Shown here: positions 43,479 through 51,733 of the stretch, piece after piece
How the letters are laid out: every line of letters begins with the position of its first letter
How positions within the stretch are numbered: position 1 is the first letter of the stretch
Assembly (NCBI GenBank): GCA_036493895.1
Contig: DASXOZ010000022.1
Span: forward strand, 43,501-107,500
Source: Candidatus Binatia bacterium
GTDB taxonomy: Bacteria > Desulfobacterota > Binatia > UBA1149 > CAITLU01
Length of the DNA stretch: 64,000 bases
Direction: 5' to 3'
Translations under genes and position numbers: made by a program
The notes under the pieces: generated by a model
Seen by the model: the letters and a program-made list of their open reading frames with translations, nothing else
Databases searched by the model: none
What the model was told of the DNA's origin: nothing

Positions 43479-44039
43479 TCAGAGGCCAGCCACCGGTGGC
43501 AGCGGCCTGGTGCTGACCTCGATGCCGAGCCCCGCACCGGCACGGTCGAGGTCGCCCTGCAGGCGCGGCAGCGGGCACTGTTCGGGAACGATCATGCGAA
43601 TCGCCAGCGTATACAGGGGGGTTCCACTCTCGGCGACAGGTTTTGCTTCACCTCGAAGATCGGTGATCAGCACGCCGTGATCGGCCAGCACCCGGGAAAC
43701 GCCCGCAACGATGCCCGCTTTGTCGACGCCGACTGCCGACAGCGAATACCCGGTGCCCCCGGAGCGCGCTGCCGGAGGATCGACCGGCCTCAGGAACACC
43801 GTCAGGCCTCGTTCCCACTCGACCCGCTTGGTCGCCTCGTAGAGCTTTTCGCGGATGCCGGCATCGCTTCCGCTGACGAGCATCAGCGTCGCGAACTCGC
43901 TGCCGAGCATCGTCATGCTGGCGTCCTCGAGATTGCAGCCGCAGCCGTAGACGCATTCGGCAAGGTCGGCGACGATGCCGGGGCGGTCGCGGCCGATGGC
44001 CGCCATGGCGAACCAGTGCTTGTGGGACATGGGCGGCAT
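43479..44039 (-). CDS. Double ACT-domain protein, GcvR-like
   Basis: 186 aa with two ACT domains: KHWFAMAAIGRDRPGIVADLAECVY (about 7-31) and YSLSAVGVDKAGIVAGVSRVLADHG (about 97-121). The architecture is that of the glycine cleavage repressor GcvR, which senses glycine. No gcv genes are in the window, but glyA and purU handle the same one-carbon flux. ATG 44039 used; ATG 44030 (MSHKHW) is an alternative. Convergent with purU, 9 nt apart. Confidence 0.8.
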   Translation of the reverse strand: MPPMSHKHWFAMAAIGRDRPGIVADLAECVYGCGCNLEDASMTMLGSEFATLMLVSGSDAGIREKLYEATKRVEWERGLTVFLRPVDPPAARSGGTGYSLSAVGVDKAGIVAGVSRVLADHGVLITDLRGEAKPVAESGTPLYTLAIRMIVPEQCPLPRLQGDLDRAGAGLGIEVSTRPLPPVAGL

Positions 44040-44104
44040 GCTAGCAGCGGCGCCGACCCGATCCAGACGTCCGCAGCACCGGCTGCGAGCCGGAAGATGC
44101 TCCA

Positions 44105-44785
44105 GTGAAACTGACCATCGTCATGCCGGTACTGAACGAGGCCGCTGCGATCGCCGCCGCGGCCGGTGCGGCCCGAGCCGAGCTGGCGCCCGGCGACGAA
44201 CTGCTGGTCGTCGACGGAGGCAGCGGCGACGGCACAGCGGCGCTCGCAGCCGCTGCCGGAGCCGTCGTCGTCGCGAGCGAGCGGGGGAGGGGACGCCAGA
44301 TGAACGCCGGCGCGGCAGCAGGCCACGGCGACGTCCTTCTCTTCCTGCACGCCGACACGACGTTGCCGCGCGGGTTTCGGCCCGAGCTCGAAGGGCTGAT
44401 CGCAGCGGGCGTGCGCTGGGGACATTTCGACATCGAGTTCGACGAAGGCGGCCCGCTGCTGCGCCTGATCGCGCGCCTGATTTCGAACCGCTCACGCATC
44501 ATGCGCAGCGCGACCGGCGACCAGGCGATCTTCGTCGTACGCAGCGAGTTCGACGTAGTCGGCGGCTATCGCGAGAGGCACCTGTTCGAAGACGTCGATC
44601 TCGCGAGGCGCCTGCGCGAGCGCTCGCAGCCCGCGATTCCGCGCAGTCGCGTCGTCACGTCGTCGCGCCGCTGGCGCAATCGCGGCGTGTGGGGCACGAC
44701 GCTGCGAATGTGGACGTTGAAGAGCCTCTATCTTGCGGGCGTGCGCGCCGAAACGCTGGAACGCTTCTACGGCGACGAGCGCTGA
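44105..44785 (+). CDS. GT2 glycosyltransferase, TIGR04283-like
   Basis: 226 aa. Short GT-A enzyme: LTIVMPVLNEAAAI, LLVVDGGSGDGTAAL, ASERGRGRQMNAGAAAGHGDVLLFLHADT (the RGRxxQMNxGA signature) and DQAIFVVRSEFDVVGGY. This matches the TIGR04283 family, often linked to TIGR04282 and radical SAM partners in arsenosugar or selenium contexts; no such partner is nearby. GTG start. Starts 65 nt from the divergent ACT gene. Confidence 0.85.
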   Translation: MKLTIVMPVLNEAAAIAAAAGAARAELAPGDELLVVDGGSGDGTAALAAAAGAVVVASERGRGRQMNAGAAAGHGDVLLFLHADTTLPRGFRPELEGLIAAGVRWGHFDIEFDEGGPLLRLIARLISNRSRIMRSATGDQAIFVVRSEFDVVGGYRERHLFEDVDLARRLRERSQPAIPRSRVVTSSRRWRNRGVWGTTLRMWTLKSLYLAGVRAETLERFYGDER

Positions 44786-44787
44786 GA

Positions 44788-44804
44788 GCGCGATCCTGTC
44801 GCGC
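44788..44804. terminator. Inverted repeat between convergent genes, possible bidirectional terminator
   Basis: GCGCGA-TCCTG-TCGCGC, a perfect 6-bp stem 2 nt after the glycosyltransferase stop and 26 nt from the purN stop. No T-tract follows on either side, so intrinsic termination would be weak. Confidence 0.35.
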
Positions 44805-44830
44805 GCGCAGGCGCGGACGTTGCGATCGGC

Positions 44831-45490
44831 TCAGCGTTCGATCGGTGGGCTGATCAGGCACTCGTCGGCAATACCGGGGCGCCCGTGCACGCGCACGAAG
44901 CGCCCGTCGATCTCCACGCGCCCTTCGGCGATCAGCCGGAGCGCTTCGGGGTAAATACGGTGCTCGACGGCGAGGATGCGCTGCCTCAGCGTCTCGGCGT
45001 CCTCGCCGGGTGCCACGGCAACTGCGCCCTGGATCAGGATCGGCCCGTGGTCGACGTGCTCGTCGACGAAATGGACTGTCGCGCCGGCGATCGTGACGCC
45101 GTGCCCGGCGGCCTGCTCCTGGGCGTGGCTGCCGCGAAACGCCGGCAACAGCGCCGGGTGGATGTTCACGACCCGCTGCGGAAAGCGGTGCAGGAGAGCA
45201 GCCGTGACGATGCGGTCGAAGCCGGCGAGCGCGACGAGATCGACGGCGCAGCTCTCGAGCGCATCGGCCAGCGCCGAATCGAATTCCGTTCGCGACGCGA
45301 AACCGCGGTGATCGAGAAACAGCGTCGCAATGCCGCGCGCCTTCGCCTTGTCGAGCACCGCCGCCGATGCGCGGTTGCAGGCGACGACGGCAATGCGCGC
45401 AGGGAGGGATCCGCGGTCGATGGCATTGGCGATCGACTCGAAATTCGTGCCGCTGCCCGATGCGAGGATGCCGATCGACAGCAGGCCCAT
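44831..45490 (-). CDS. purN: Phosphoribosylglycinamide formyltransferase
   Basis: 219 aa. Third step of purine synthesis: GAR plus 10-formyl-THF to FGAR. Motifs: IGILASGSGTNFESIANAI, VACNRASAAVLDKA, LAGFDRIVTAALL, catalytic NIHPALLPAFRGSHAQEQA (Asn, His) and VDEHVDHGPILIQG (Asp). 7 nt downstream of purM, same operon. Competes with PurU for 10-formyl-THF. Confidence 0.95.
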   Translation of the reverse strand: MGLLSIGILASGSGTNFESIANAIDRGSLPARIAVVACNRASAAVLDKAKARGIATLFLDHRGFASRTEFDSALADALESCAVDLVALAGFDRIVTAALLHRFPQRVVNIHPALLPAFRGSHAQEQAAGHGVTIAGATVHFVDEHVDHGPILIQGAVAVAPGEDAETLRQRILAVEHRIYPEALRLIAEGRVEIDGRFVRVHGRPGIADECLISPPIER

Positions 45491-45497
45491 GACCGTG

Positions 45498-46541
45498 TCA
45501 GTCCTCGCGGTAGACGACCGAGCGACGGCCCTTTTCGATGGCGCCGATCACGCGGCTGCCGATCCCGCGGCGCGCAAGGAAGCGGATCGCACGGTCGGCC
45601 GAAGCCTCCGCGAGCACCACCGCAAACCCGGTTCCGCAGTTGAACGTGCGATCCATTTCGGCGCGGCTTACGCGCCCGCGCTCGCGGATCATCTCGAAAA
45701 TCGGCAGGCTGCGAAGCCGCTTTCTTTCGACGGCCGCACGCACGGATGCGGGAAGCACCCGCACCAGGTTGCCGGGGATGCCGCCGCCGGTGATGTGCGC
45801 CATCGCGTGCACGTCCACTTTTGCGCAAAGCGCGAGCACGGGCTTCACGTAGATTGCCGTCGGCTCGAGAAGCGCCTTGCCGAGCGTGGTGCCCAGCGCA
45901 TCGACGCGGCGGTCCAGCGCCCGGCGTGTCGTGGCGCCGAGGGCGCGGCGGGCCAGGCTGTAGCCGTTGCTGTGAAGCCCGGTCGAATCCAGGCCGAGAA
46001 CGACGTCGCCGGCGCGTACCTTGCGGCCGTCGATCATGCGGCGCCGTTCGGCGATGCCGACGCAGAAGCCCGCCAGATCGTAGTCGCCCGGCTTGTAGAA
46101 GCCTGGGAGCTCTGCCGTTTCGCCGCCGACGAGCGCCATGCCGGCGATGCGGCAACCGTCGGCAATGCCGCGCACGATGGCCTCGCCGTCGACGCCCCTC
46201 AGCGAGCCGGTCGCGAAGTAATCGAGGAAGAACAGCGGGCGCGCGCCGGTGGTGACGAGATCGTTCGCGTTCATCGCGACCAGGTCGATGCCGATCGTGT
46301 CGTGGCGCCCCGCCAGGCAGGCGACGGCGAGCTTGGTGCCGACGCCGTCGGTCGACGAGACCATGACCGGCTCGCGAAGCCCGCGCGGCACTGCGAACGA
46401 CGCGGCGAAAGGACCGACTCCGCCGAGCACTCCGGGAATGCGGGTTGCCGCGGCGAGCTTTGCGATCCTCGTGACGAGGTGGTCGGCGGCGTCGATGTCG
46501 ACACCGGCGCTGCGGTACGTAAGCCCCCGGGCTTTCGGCAT
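45498..46541 (-). CDS. purM: Phosphoribosylformylglycinamidine cyclo-ligase
   Basis: 347 aa. ATP-dependent FGAM to AIR. Motifs: LTYRSAGVDIDAADHLV, STDGVGTKLAVAC, GIDLVAMNANDLVTTGARPLF, LVGGETAELPGFY, the Gly-rich GLDSTGLHSNGYSLAR, and HITGGGIPGNLVRVLP. Full length. Followed by purN; 102 nt separate it from the upstream methyltransferase gene. Confidence 0.95.
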   Translation of the reverse strand: MPKARGLTYRSAGVDIDAADHLVTRIAKLAAATRIPGVLGGVGPFAASFAVPRGLREPVMVSSTDGVGTKLAVACLAGRHDTIGIDLVAMNANDLVTTGARPLFFLDYFATGSLRGVDGEAIVRGIADGCRIAGMALVGGETAELPGFYKPGDYDLAGFCVGIAERRRMIDGRKVRAGDVVLGLDSTGLHSNGYSLARRALGATTRRALDRRVDALGTTLGKALLEPTAIYVKPVLALCAKVDVHAMAHITGGGIPGNLVRVLPASVRAAVERKRLRSLPIFEMIRERGRVSRAEMDRTFNCGTGFAVVLAEASADRAIRFLARRGIGSRVIGAIEKGRRSVVYRED

Positions 46542-46643
46542 GAGCGGCCAGTAAGCGACGGCCTGAGGGATGTCAACGAACGGCGTTTCGCAACTTCCGG
46601 CTACTTCGTCGCGACGGCTTCGGCACCTGCTGCGACGCCGTCG

Positions 46644-47216
46644 TTACGATGCGGACTTGCGCACAGGTTTGCGGCCGACAAAGCAGGCGCGCGCCGTAGC
46701 CCCGCGCATCTCGTCGTAGCGGCAGACGTGAAGGCTGCCGAGCACTGCCGGCAACTCCCCGGGCTTCAACAGGAACTCGGGCCTCGACGGACCGCTCTCG
46801 TTTGCGCGTCCCTGGTCGAGGAACGTGTCGATGAGGAGCAGGCCGCCCGGCTTGAGCGAGCGCTCGAGCACCGAGAGCAGGCGACGCTCGAGAAAGTCCA
46901 CTTGCACGATGAGGTCGAAGGCCTCTTCGCGAAGCGGCCACTGGTCCGTGTCGCCCTGCACGGCCAGCACGGTTCCCGGCTCGCAGCGATCGAGGACGTG
47001 TCGCAGCGCGATGCCCGAGACGTCGAGCGCGACCACCTGCCAGCCGGCGCGCGTCAATCCCTCGCAGTGACGCCCGGCGCCGCAAGCGACGTCGAGGGCA
47101 AGGCAGTCACCGGATGGCGGCCGCGCGAGATCGAGCACCGATGCGCGCGCGGCTCCGCCGGGCGCGGCGGAGCCGCGGTACCTTGCGTCCCATCTGGTCC
47201 TGTCCTCGATCGACAT
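46644..47216 (-). CDS. SAM-dependent class I methyltransferase
   Basis: 190 aa from the ATG at 47216. Opens MSIEDRTRWDARYRG, a typical start of small methyltransferases (WDxRY), then motif I LDVACGAGRHCEGL, VVALDVSGIAL and motif IV FDLIVQVDFLERRLL, with LLIDTFL. The WDxRY/GAGRHC form resembles TehB-like enzymes; the substrate is unknown. Its 5' end overlaps comF by 163 nt. Confidence 0.82.
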   Translation of the reverse strand: MSIEDRTRWDARYRGSAAPGGAARASVLDLARPPSGDCLALDVACGAGRHCEGLTRAGWQVVALDVSGIALRHVLDRCEPGTVLAVQGDTDQWPLREEAFDLIVQVDFLERRLLSVLERSLKPGGLLLIDTFLDQGRANESGPSRPEFLLKPGELPAVLGSLHVCRYDEMRGATARACFVGRKPVRKSAS

Positions 47217-47914
47217 CTGCGAATGATCTCGTCGTCGGCGCAGATCAGCACCGCCGCGGTTACTCGTGCCGCACCTGCAGCGACGAGGCAACGCGAGGCC
47301 GCCGCGAGCGTGGCTCCCGTCGTGACGACATCGTCGACGAGCAGCAGCGACAGGCCGTCGACGGCGCAGGCGCCGGGGACAAAAGCGCTGCGCAGGTTGG
47401 TGCGGCGGGCAGCGCCCGCCAGGCCTCGCTGGGCGCGGCCGGGGCCGGCCCTCGCCATGGCAGACGTGATCATCGGAAGCCCGCCGGCGCGGCCGAGCGC
47501 GCGGGCGAGCCAGGCCGCAGGGCTGAGGCCGCGTTCGCGAAGCCGCACCGGATCGGCAGGCACGGGCACGACGGCGTGGACGCCCACGAGCGAGGTCGCG
47601 CAGCACTCCGCGAACACGGCGGCCAGAACGGCGCCCGACTGACGGTCGCCGCGGTCCTTGAACGAATGCAGGCAGCGTGCAACCGGCGAGAGCATCGCGC
47701 TGCCGTGCACGCGGTAGACGCCGACGTAACATCCTTGCGGCTCGCTTTCCTGAAGCCGCCACGCGATCTCGCCGATGCCACTGGCGCCGCGGCAGCGCTG
47801 GCAGAAACGGCCGTCTCCGCGCCGGCCGCAAGCGGCACAGACTTGCGCCAGGTTTCTCAGCCGGTGCAGTCGGGAGAGCAGGGTCACGGGCAGGTTGTCG
47901 CCTCGCCTCGGCAT
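47054..47914 (-). CDS. comF: ComF-family phosphoribosyltransferase-like protein with overlapping 3' end
   Basis: 286 aa. N-terminal zinc finger CAACGRRGDGRFCQRC (26-41), middle VVPVPADPVRLRERGLSPAAWLARAL, and PRPP loop LLLVDDVVTTGATL (190-203), all ComF/GntX hallmarks. Implicated in DNA uptake or single-strand handling. The family normally ends near residue 230; here the frame stays open for 54 more residues across the methyltransferase start at codon 233. That tail is out of frame with the methyltransferase gene and probably has no conserved role. Confidence 0.85.
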   Translation of the reverse strand: MPRRGDNLPVTLLSRLHRLRNLAQVCAACGRRGDGRFCQRCRGASGIGEIAWRLQESEPQGCYVGVYRVHGSAMLSPVARCLHSFKDRGDRQSGAVLAAVFAECCATSLVGVHAVVPVPADPVRLRERGLSPAAWLARALGRAGGLPMITSAMARAGPGRAQRGLAGAARRTNLRSAFVPGACAVDGLSLLLVDDVVTTGATLAAASRCLVAAGAARVTAAVLICADDEIIRRCRSRTGPDGTQGTAAPPRPAEPRAHRCSISRGRHPVTALPSTSLAAPGVTARD

Positions 47915-47968
47915 CGCATCAACGACAGCGATGCAATGAAGTGCGCGCGCGGCGCGGTCTCGCGAAAA

Positions 47969-48763
47969 TCAGTCGCTGCTTGCCTGCCTGGCGAATTCGA
48001 CGATCAGCCTGGCAACCAGGGCCGGCATCTCGATCGGCAGGTTGTGGCCCGCTTCCTCGATCATCTCGAGGCGCGCGTGCGCGGGCAGGGCGCGATGCAG
48101 GAGCACCGATCCGCCCGGCGGTGTCAGGCGGTCGGCCAGTCCCTGCAGCACCAGCACCGGGCAGCGCACGGCGGCGAGGGCCTTCGAATAATCGTAGCTG
48201 CTCGCCGCGCGGGCCTGCTCGGCGTAGACGTGACGGTCCGCCGATGCGCCGAGCCTGGCATAGGCGGCGACGACATCAGGATGAGCCTCGGCGTACTGTT
48301 CGGCAAAGCCGCGCGCTGCTGCTGCCGGAGAATCGCCGAGGCCGCGCTGCTCGACGGTATCGGCGAGGCGGCGCCAGTTTTCTGCAGCCTTCTCGCCGAC
48401 GCGGCTCGACGTCGAGATCAGCACCGCGCCGCAGAGCCATTCAGGTTCGCTCGCGAGCAACTCCTGGACAATGACACCACCGAGCGAATGGCCGACGGCG
48501 ATACAACGCTCGATGCCGAGGCCACGCACGACGCGGCCCAGGTCCTCGGCCACCAGTGCCAGCGTGTACGGCCGGGTTCCTCGCGTCGATGCGCCGCAGC
48601 CGCGAAGATCGGGGACGACGACGCGAGCCTGCGACGAAAGAAACGGAACCAGGCTGTCCCAGGCGCGGCTGCTGCCACCCAGCCCGTGCACGAGAAGGAT
48701 CCACGGGCCGCTGCCTTCGTGGACCTGGACTTCGATCTCGGCGTCTTGGACAGGGATTCGCAT
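47969..48763 (-). CDS. Alpha/beta hydrolase
   Basis: 264 aa. Complete triad visible: Ser in VGHSLGGVIVQEL, Asp in LQGLADRLTPP and His in EEAGHNLPIEMP; oxyanion HG in LLVHGLGGSSRAWD. Resembles 3-oxoadipate enol-lactonase/BioH-like hydrolases, but the substrate is not evident. First gene of a minus-strand run leading to comF. A 9-bp inverted repeat sits 16 nt upstream of its ATG. Confidence 0.85.
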   Translation of the reverse strand: MRIPVQDAEIEVQVHEGSGPWILLVHGLGGSSRAWDSLVPFLSSQARVVVPDLRGCGASTRGTRPYTLALVAEDLGRVVRGLGIERCIAVGHSLGGVIVQELLASEPEWLCGAVLISTSSRVGEKAAENWRRLADTVEQRGLGDSPAAAARGFAEQYAEAHPDVVAAYARLGASADRHVYAEQARAASSYDYSKALAAVRCPVLVLQGLADRLTPPGGSVLLHRALPAHARLEMIEEAGHNLPIEMPALVARLIVEFARQASSD

Positions 48764-48778
48764 CGATGGGGAAAAGGC

Positions 48779-48798
48779 GCTGCCGCACGCGGCAGCGA
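48779..48798. promoter_or_regulatory. Perfect 9-bp inverted repeat, operator candidate
   Basis: CGCTGCCGC-AC-GCGGCAGCG in the 194-nt gap between the divergent hydrolase and SDR genes, 16 nt from the hydrolase start. The 2-nt centre is more like a protein-binding site than an RNA hairpin. No regulator gene adjoins it. Confidence 0.4.
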
Positions 48799-48957
48799 GT
48801 CCAACGCATAGAGGCGCGGGCCGCGCCAGTCAATGGCGCCAGGAATCGGACGTCGAAGCGCGGCCGGACGAAGAGGCAGCGGCAGCCGCCCGCCTCTGGC
48901 ATCCGCGCGAAGGCCCGCTAGGCTGCCGGTGATTTCCGCACTTCAGGAGGAACCGCG

Positions 48958-49782
48958 ATGAAGCTGATCGATGGAAAGGTCGCAATCGTCACAGGGGCAG
49001 GACGCGGGATCGGGCGCGCCGTCGCCGAGCTGATGTCCGAGCACGGGGCCTCGGTCATCGTCAACGATCTCGACGAGGCGGTGGCATCCGAAACGGCGGC
49101 GGCAATCCGCGCGGCCGGCGGCAGGGCCGAGGTCTGTGCCGGCTCGGTCACCGACGCGAAGTTTCCCTCCCGCCTCATCGCTGCGGCGATCGACAGCTTC
49201 GGGACCTTCGACATCATCGTCAACAATGCCGGTTACACCAACGATGGGCTGATCCACAAGATGTCCGACGAGCAGTGGCAGTCGATGCTCGACTGTCACC
49301 TCACTGCGCCGTTTCGCATCCTGCGCGAAGCTTCGCTGCACTGGCGCGAGTGGTCGAAAGCCGAGTCCGCGTCGGGCCGCGCCAAGCCGCGCAAGGTCGT
49401 CAACGTTTCGTCGACGAGCGGGGTCGCCGGCAACGCGGGACAGGTCAACTACGCGGCCGGCAAGATGGGCATCGTCGGCATGACCAAGACGCTGGCCAAG
49501 GAGTGGGGCCGCCTCGGTGTCTGCGTCAATGCCGTTGCCTACGGTTTCATCGAGACGCGGCTTACCGCCGCCAAGGACAAGTCGATGAAGGCGACCGTCG
49601 ACGGCAACGAGGTCGAGATCGGCATCCCCGGGCAGATGCGCGACGCGGCGATCCAACGCATTCCGCTCGGCCGCCCCGGATCTCCGCGCGAAGCGGCAGG
49701 CCCCGTGCTGTTCCTGAGCTCACCTCTTGCGGACTACGTCACCGGCCACGTCGTTCTCGTGACCGGCGGTTCCTACATGTGA
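48958..49782 (+). CDS. Short-chain dehydrogenase/reductase, FabG-like
   Basis: 274 aa, with AGGAGG 7 nt upstream of the ATG. NAD(P) site KVAIVTGAGRGIGRAVAEL, VNNAGYTNDG, catalytic Ser in VVNVSSTSGVAG and Y-xxx-K in NYAAGKMG. Ends LVTGGSYM. FabG-like or hydroxysteroid/3-oxoacyl reductase; the extra residues between strands (about 130-143, KAESASGRAKPRK) are unusual. Its stop lies within a 9-bp repeat. Confidence 0.88.
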   Translation: MKLIDGKVAIVTGAGRGIGRAVAELMSEHGASVIVNDLDEAVASETAAAIRAAGGRAEVCAGSVTDAKFPSRLIAAAIDSFGTFDIIVNNAGYTNDGLIHKMSDEQWQSMLDCHLTAPFRILREASLHWREWSKAESASGRAKPRKVVNVSSTSGVAGNAGQVNYAAGKMGIVGMTKTLAKEWGRLGVCVNAVAYGFIETRLTAAKDKSMKATVDGNEVEIGIPGQMRDAAIQRIPLGRPGSPREAAGPVLFLSSPLADYVTGHVVLVTGGSYM

Positions 49783-49830
49783 GGCATGTGAGGCATGTGA
49801 GGCATGCAAGGCATGCAAGACATGCGATGA
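49777..49830 (+). repeat. 9-bp tandem repeat spanning the SDR stop codon (6 units)
   Basis: ATGTGAGGC three times, then ATGCAAGGC, ATGCAAGAC and ATGCGATGA. The SDR stop TGA (49780-49782) is inside the first unit. It separates the SDR gene from the convergent gene ending at 49840. Confidence 0.85.
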
Positions 49831-49839
49831 GGCCTGGGA

Positions 49840-50625
49840 TCAGGGAAGCGTCGTCGTCGTGCTCGGCGACGTCTTCTGGGTGATCAGGCGCGCGCGGGCG
49901 CGGCCAGGAGCAGGCGGACTCGATACACCGGTGCAATCGGTTTCGGACTCGCCACCGGCGAGATTCGAGAAATCAATATCGACGTCGGTCAGCGTGACCG
50001 TGATGTTGCCGTCGACGCTGTCGAGCTCGCAGTTCGGATCGTCGAGCACGGCGATCGGATCACCTTCGTTGATCGTGCCGTCGGCGTTGTTGCCGGTCTT
50101 GTCCTGCAGGAACACGATGAGAAGAGGGCCCGGATCCAGCCCCGAGACCGAAAACTGCGTTGAGCCGTTCGAAATGACCGCAACCTTGCCGTTCGAGCTG
50201 TTGACGCCGCAGACGCCCTCCACGGGGCAGTCGGCATTGCTCGAGCAGGATTCGCCGCTGCTGGCACCGCTCTGGCAGGTGCTGTTCGCGCAGACACCGT
50301 CGGTGGGGCAGTCGGTGTTGCCGGCACAGGCCTGGCCGTCCTTGGTGCCACCCTGGCAGAGGTTCAGGATGAACAACGGGCACGGGCACTGGTAATCGGC
50401 CTTGTCGACCGAGTAGACGAACACGTCGATATCGCCGGTGGTCACCGGGTTCTCGGTGACGGTATCGGTGTTGCCCGTCACCGTGACCTTGGCGTTGTTG
50501 TTGCCGCCGCCGTTGCCGCAGGTCAGGCAGATCGTACCGCTTCCGCAGCCGTAAAAGCCGACGACGGCCGCCACGGCGACCGCAACGAGGGCCGGCAGGA
50601 CGGAGAATATACGGGCTGGGCTCAT
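49840..50625 (-). CDS. Secreted Cys-rich protein with Thr-rich tail
   Basis: 261 aa from the ATG at 50625, overlapping the stop of the upstream glycosyltransferase gene. Signal-like helix (LPALVAVAVAAVVGFYG, then CGSG, possibly a poor lipobox). Two tandem Cys-rich units of the form GxxCxxNxDCPxxGVC (about 98-150) and a beta-rich domain (NITVTLTDVDIDFSN). Ends STTTTLP, echoing the Thr-rich linker in the FG-GAP protein at 3.5 kb. Probably a surface protein; function unknown. Confidence 0.72.
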   Translation of the reverse strand: MSPARIFSVLPALVAVAVAAVVGFYGCGSGTICLTCGNGGGNNNAKVTVTGNTDTVTENPVTTGDIDVFVYSVDKADYQCPCPLFILNLCQGGTKDGQACAGNTDCPTDGVCANSTCQSGASSGESCSSNADCPVEGVCGVNSSNGKVAVISNGSTQFSVSGLDPGPLLIVFLQDKTGNNADGTINEGDPIAVLDDPNCELDSVDGNITVTLTDVDIDFSNLAGGESETDCTGVSSPPAPGRARARLITQKTSPSTTTTLP

Positions 50626-51632
50626 GCGTGGTCCTTTACCGATACGGAATGAAGGTGGGCTTTCTCGCGCACCTGCCGGGCTTCGCGGGAAGCTGCGACG
50701 ATGTAACGCGGCCTGCGTTTCACTTCCTCGTAGATGCGGCCGACGTACTCGCTGAGAATGCCGAGGCTGAGAAGCTGGGTGCCGCTGAACACCAGTACGA
50801 GCACGACGAGCGAAGTCCAGCCCGACACCGCCGAATTCGTGAACAGCCACACGCCGATCGAGTAGAAGCCGTAGAGGATGCCGAGTGCGACGGTGCCCAT
50901 GCCGAGGAACGAGATCAGCCGCAAAGGGACCGTCGAGAAGGAAAAGACCCCGTCCAGCGCGAAACGCAGCATGCGCGTGACGACGTACTTGGTATCGCCG
51001 GCAAAACGCTCCTCGGCCGTGTACGGCACGGCCTTGCGGCGAAACCCGAGCCACGGCACCAGGCCGCGCACGAAGACGAAGTGTTCCTCGCAGGCCAGCA
51101 GCGAATCGGTGACGACGCGGTCGAGCAGGCGGAAGTCGGCGCCGCCGGTAGGGATGTCGACACCGGTCAGGCGTCGCAGCAGCTTGTAGAAACGCGCAGA
51201 GAAATATTCCTTGAGCGCGTGCCCCTCGTTGCCCTCGCGCACGGTGAAGACGACGTCGTAGCCGTCGCGCCAGTGCTCGACGAGGGTAGGGATCAGCTCG
51301 GGAGGATGCTGCAGGTCGCCGTCGAGGGACACGACGGCATCGCCGCGGGCGCGGGCGAGGCCGGCCAGGAGCGCCAGCTGGTGGCCGAAATTGCGCGAGA
51401 ACGAAAGGTAGCCCACTCTCGGGTCGGCCTCCGCAAGTGATTCCAGTCGCGCGGCGGTGGCGTCGCTGCTGCCGTCGTCGACGAACACGGCTTCCCAGTC
51501 GCAGTCGAGGGGATCGAGCACGGCGTGCAGGCGGCGCGCCATCTCGTCGACGCACCCTTCCTCGTTGAAACACGGAACGACGATCGAGAGCAGGGGCCGC
51601 TCGCTTCGTCGATTCTCTCGCGACAGGCTCAT
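50622..51632 (-). CDS. GT2 polyprenyl-phosphate glycosyltransferase (GtrB-like), second copy
   Basis: 336 aa from the ATG at 51632. GT-A motifs LSIVVPCFNEEGCVDEM, VFVDDGSSDAT and LDGDLQHPPE, then two C-terminal helices (GMGTVALGILYGFYSIGVW and LVVLVLVFSGTQLLSLGIL) and EYVGRIYEEVKRRPRYIV. Paralog of the 14532 gene. Loads a sugar on undecaprenyl phosphate. It may partner with the PTPS-related membrane protein nearby (inference). Confidence 0.88.
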   Translation of the reverse strand: MSLSRENRRSERPLLSIVVPCFNEEGCVDEMARRLHAVLDPLDCDWEAVFVDDGSSDATAARLESLAEADPRVGYLSFSRNFGHQLALLAGLARARGDAVVSLDGDLQHPPELIPTLVEHWRDGYDVVFTVREGNEGHALKEYFSARFYKLLRRLTGVDIPTGGADFRLLDRVVTDSLLACEEHFVFVRGLVPWLGFRRKAVPYTAEERFAGDTKYVVTRMLRFALDGVFSFSTVPLRLISFLGMGTVALGILYGFYSIGVWLFTNSAVSGWTSLVVLVLVFSGTQLLSLGILSEYVGRIYEEVKRRPRYIVAASREARQVREKAHLHSVSVKDHA

Positions 51633-51733
51633 CGGCTGGCCGAGCGCCGGGTGGCGGCGCAAGTCGTCGTAGTGTAGAGAGCAGGGGTCCGCATGTCGAA
51701 TCGTTCTTCCCGCCGCTTCGTGGGCTTTGCTCG

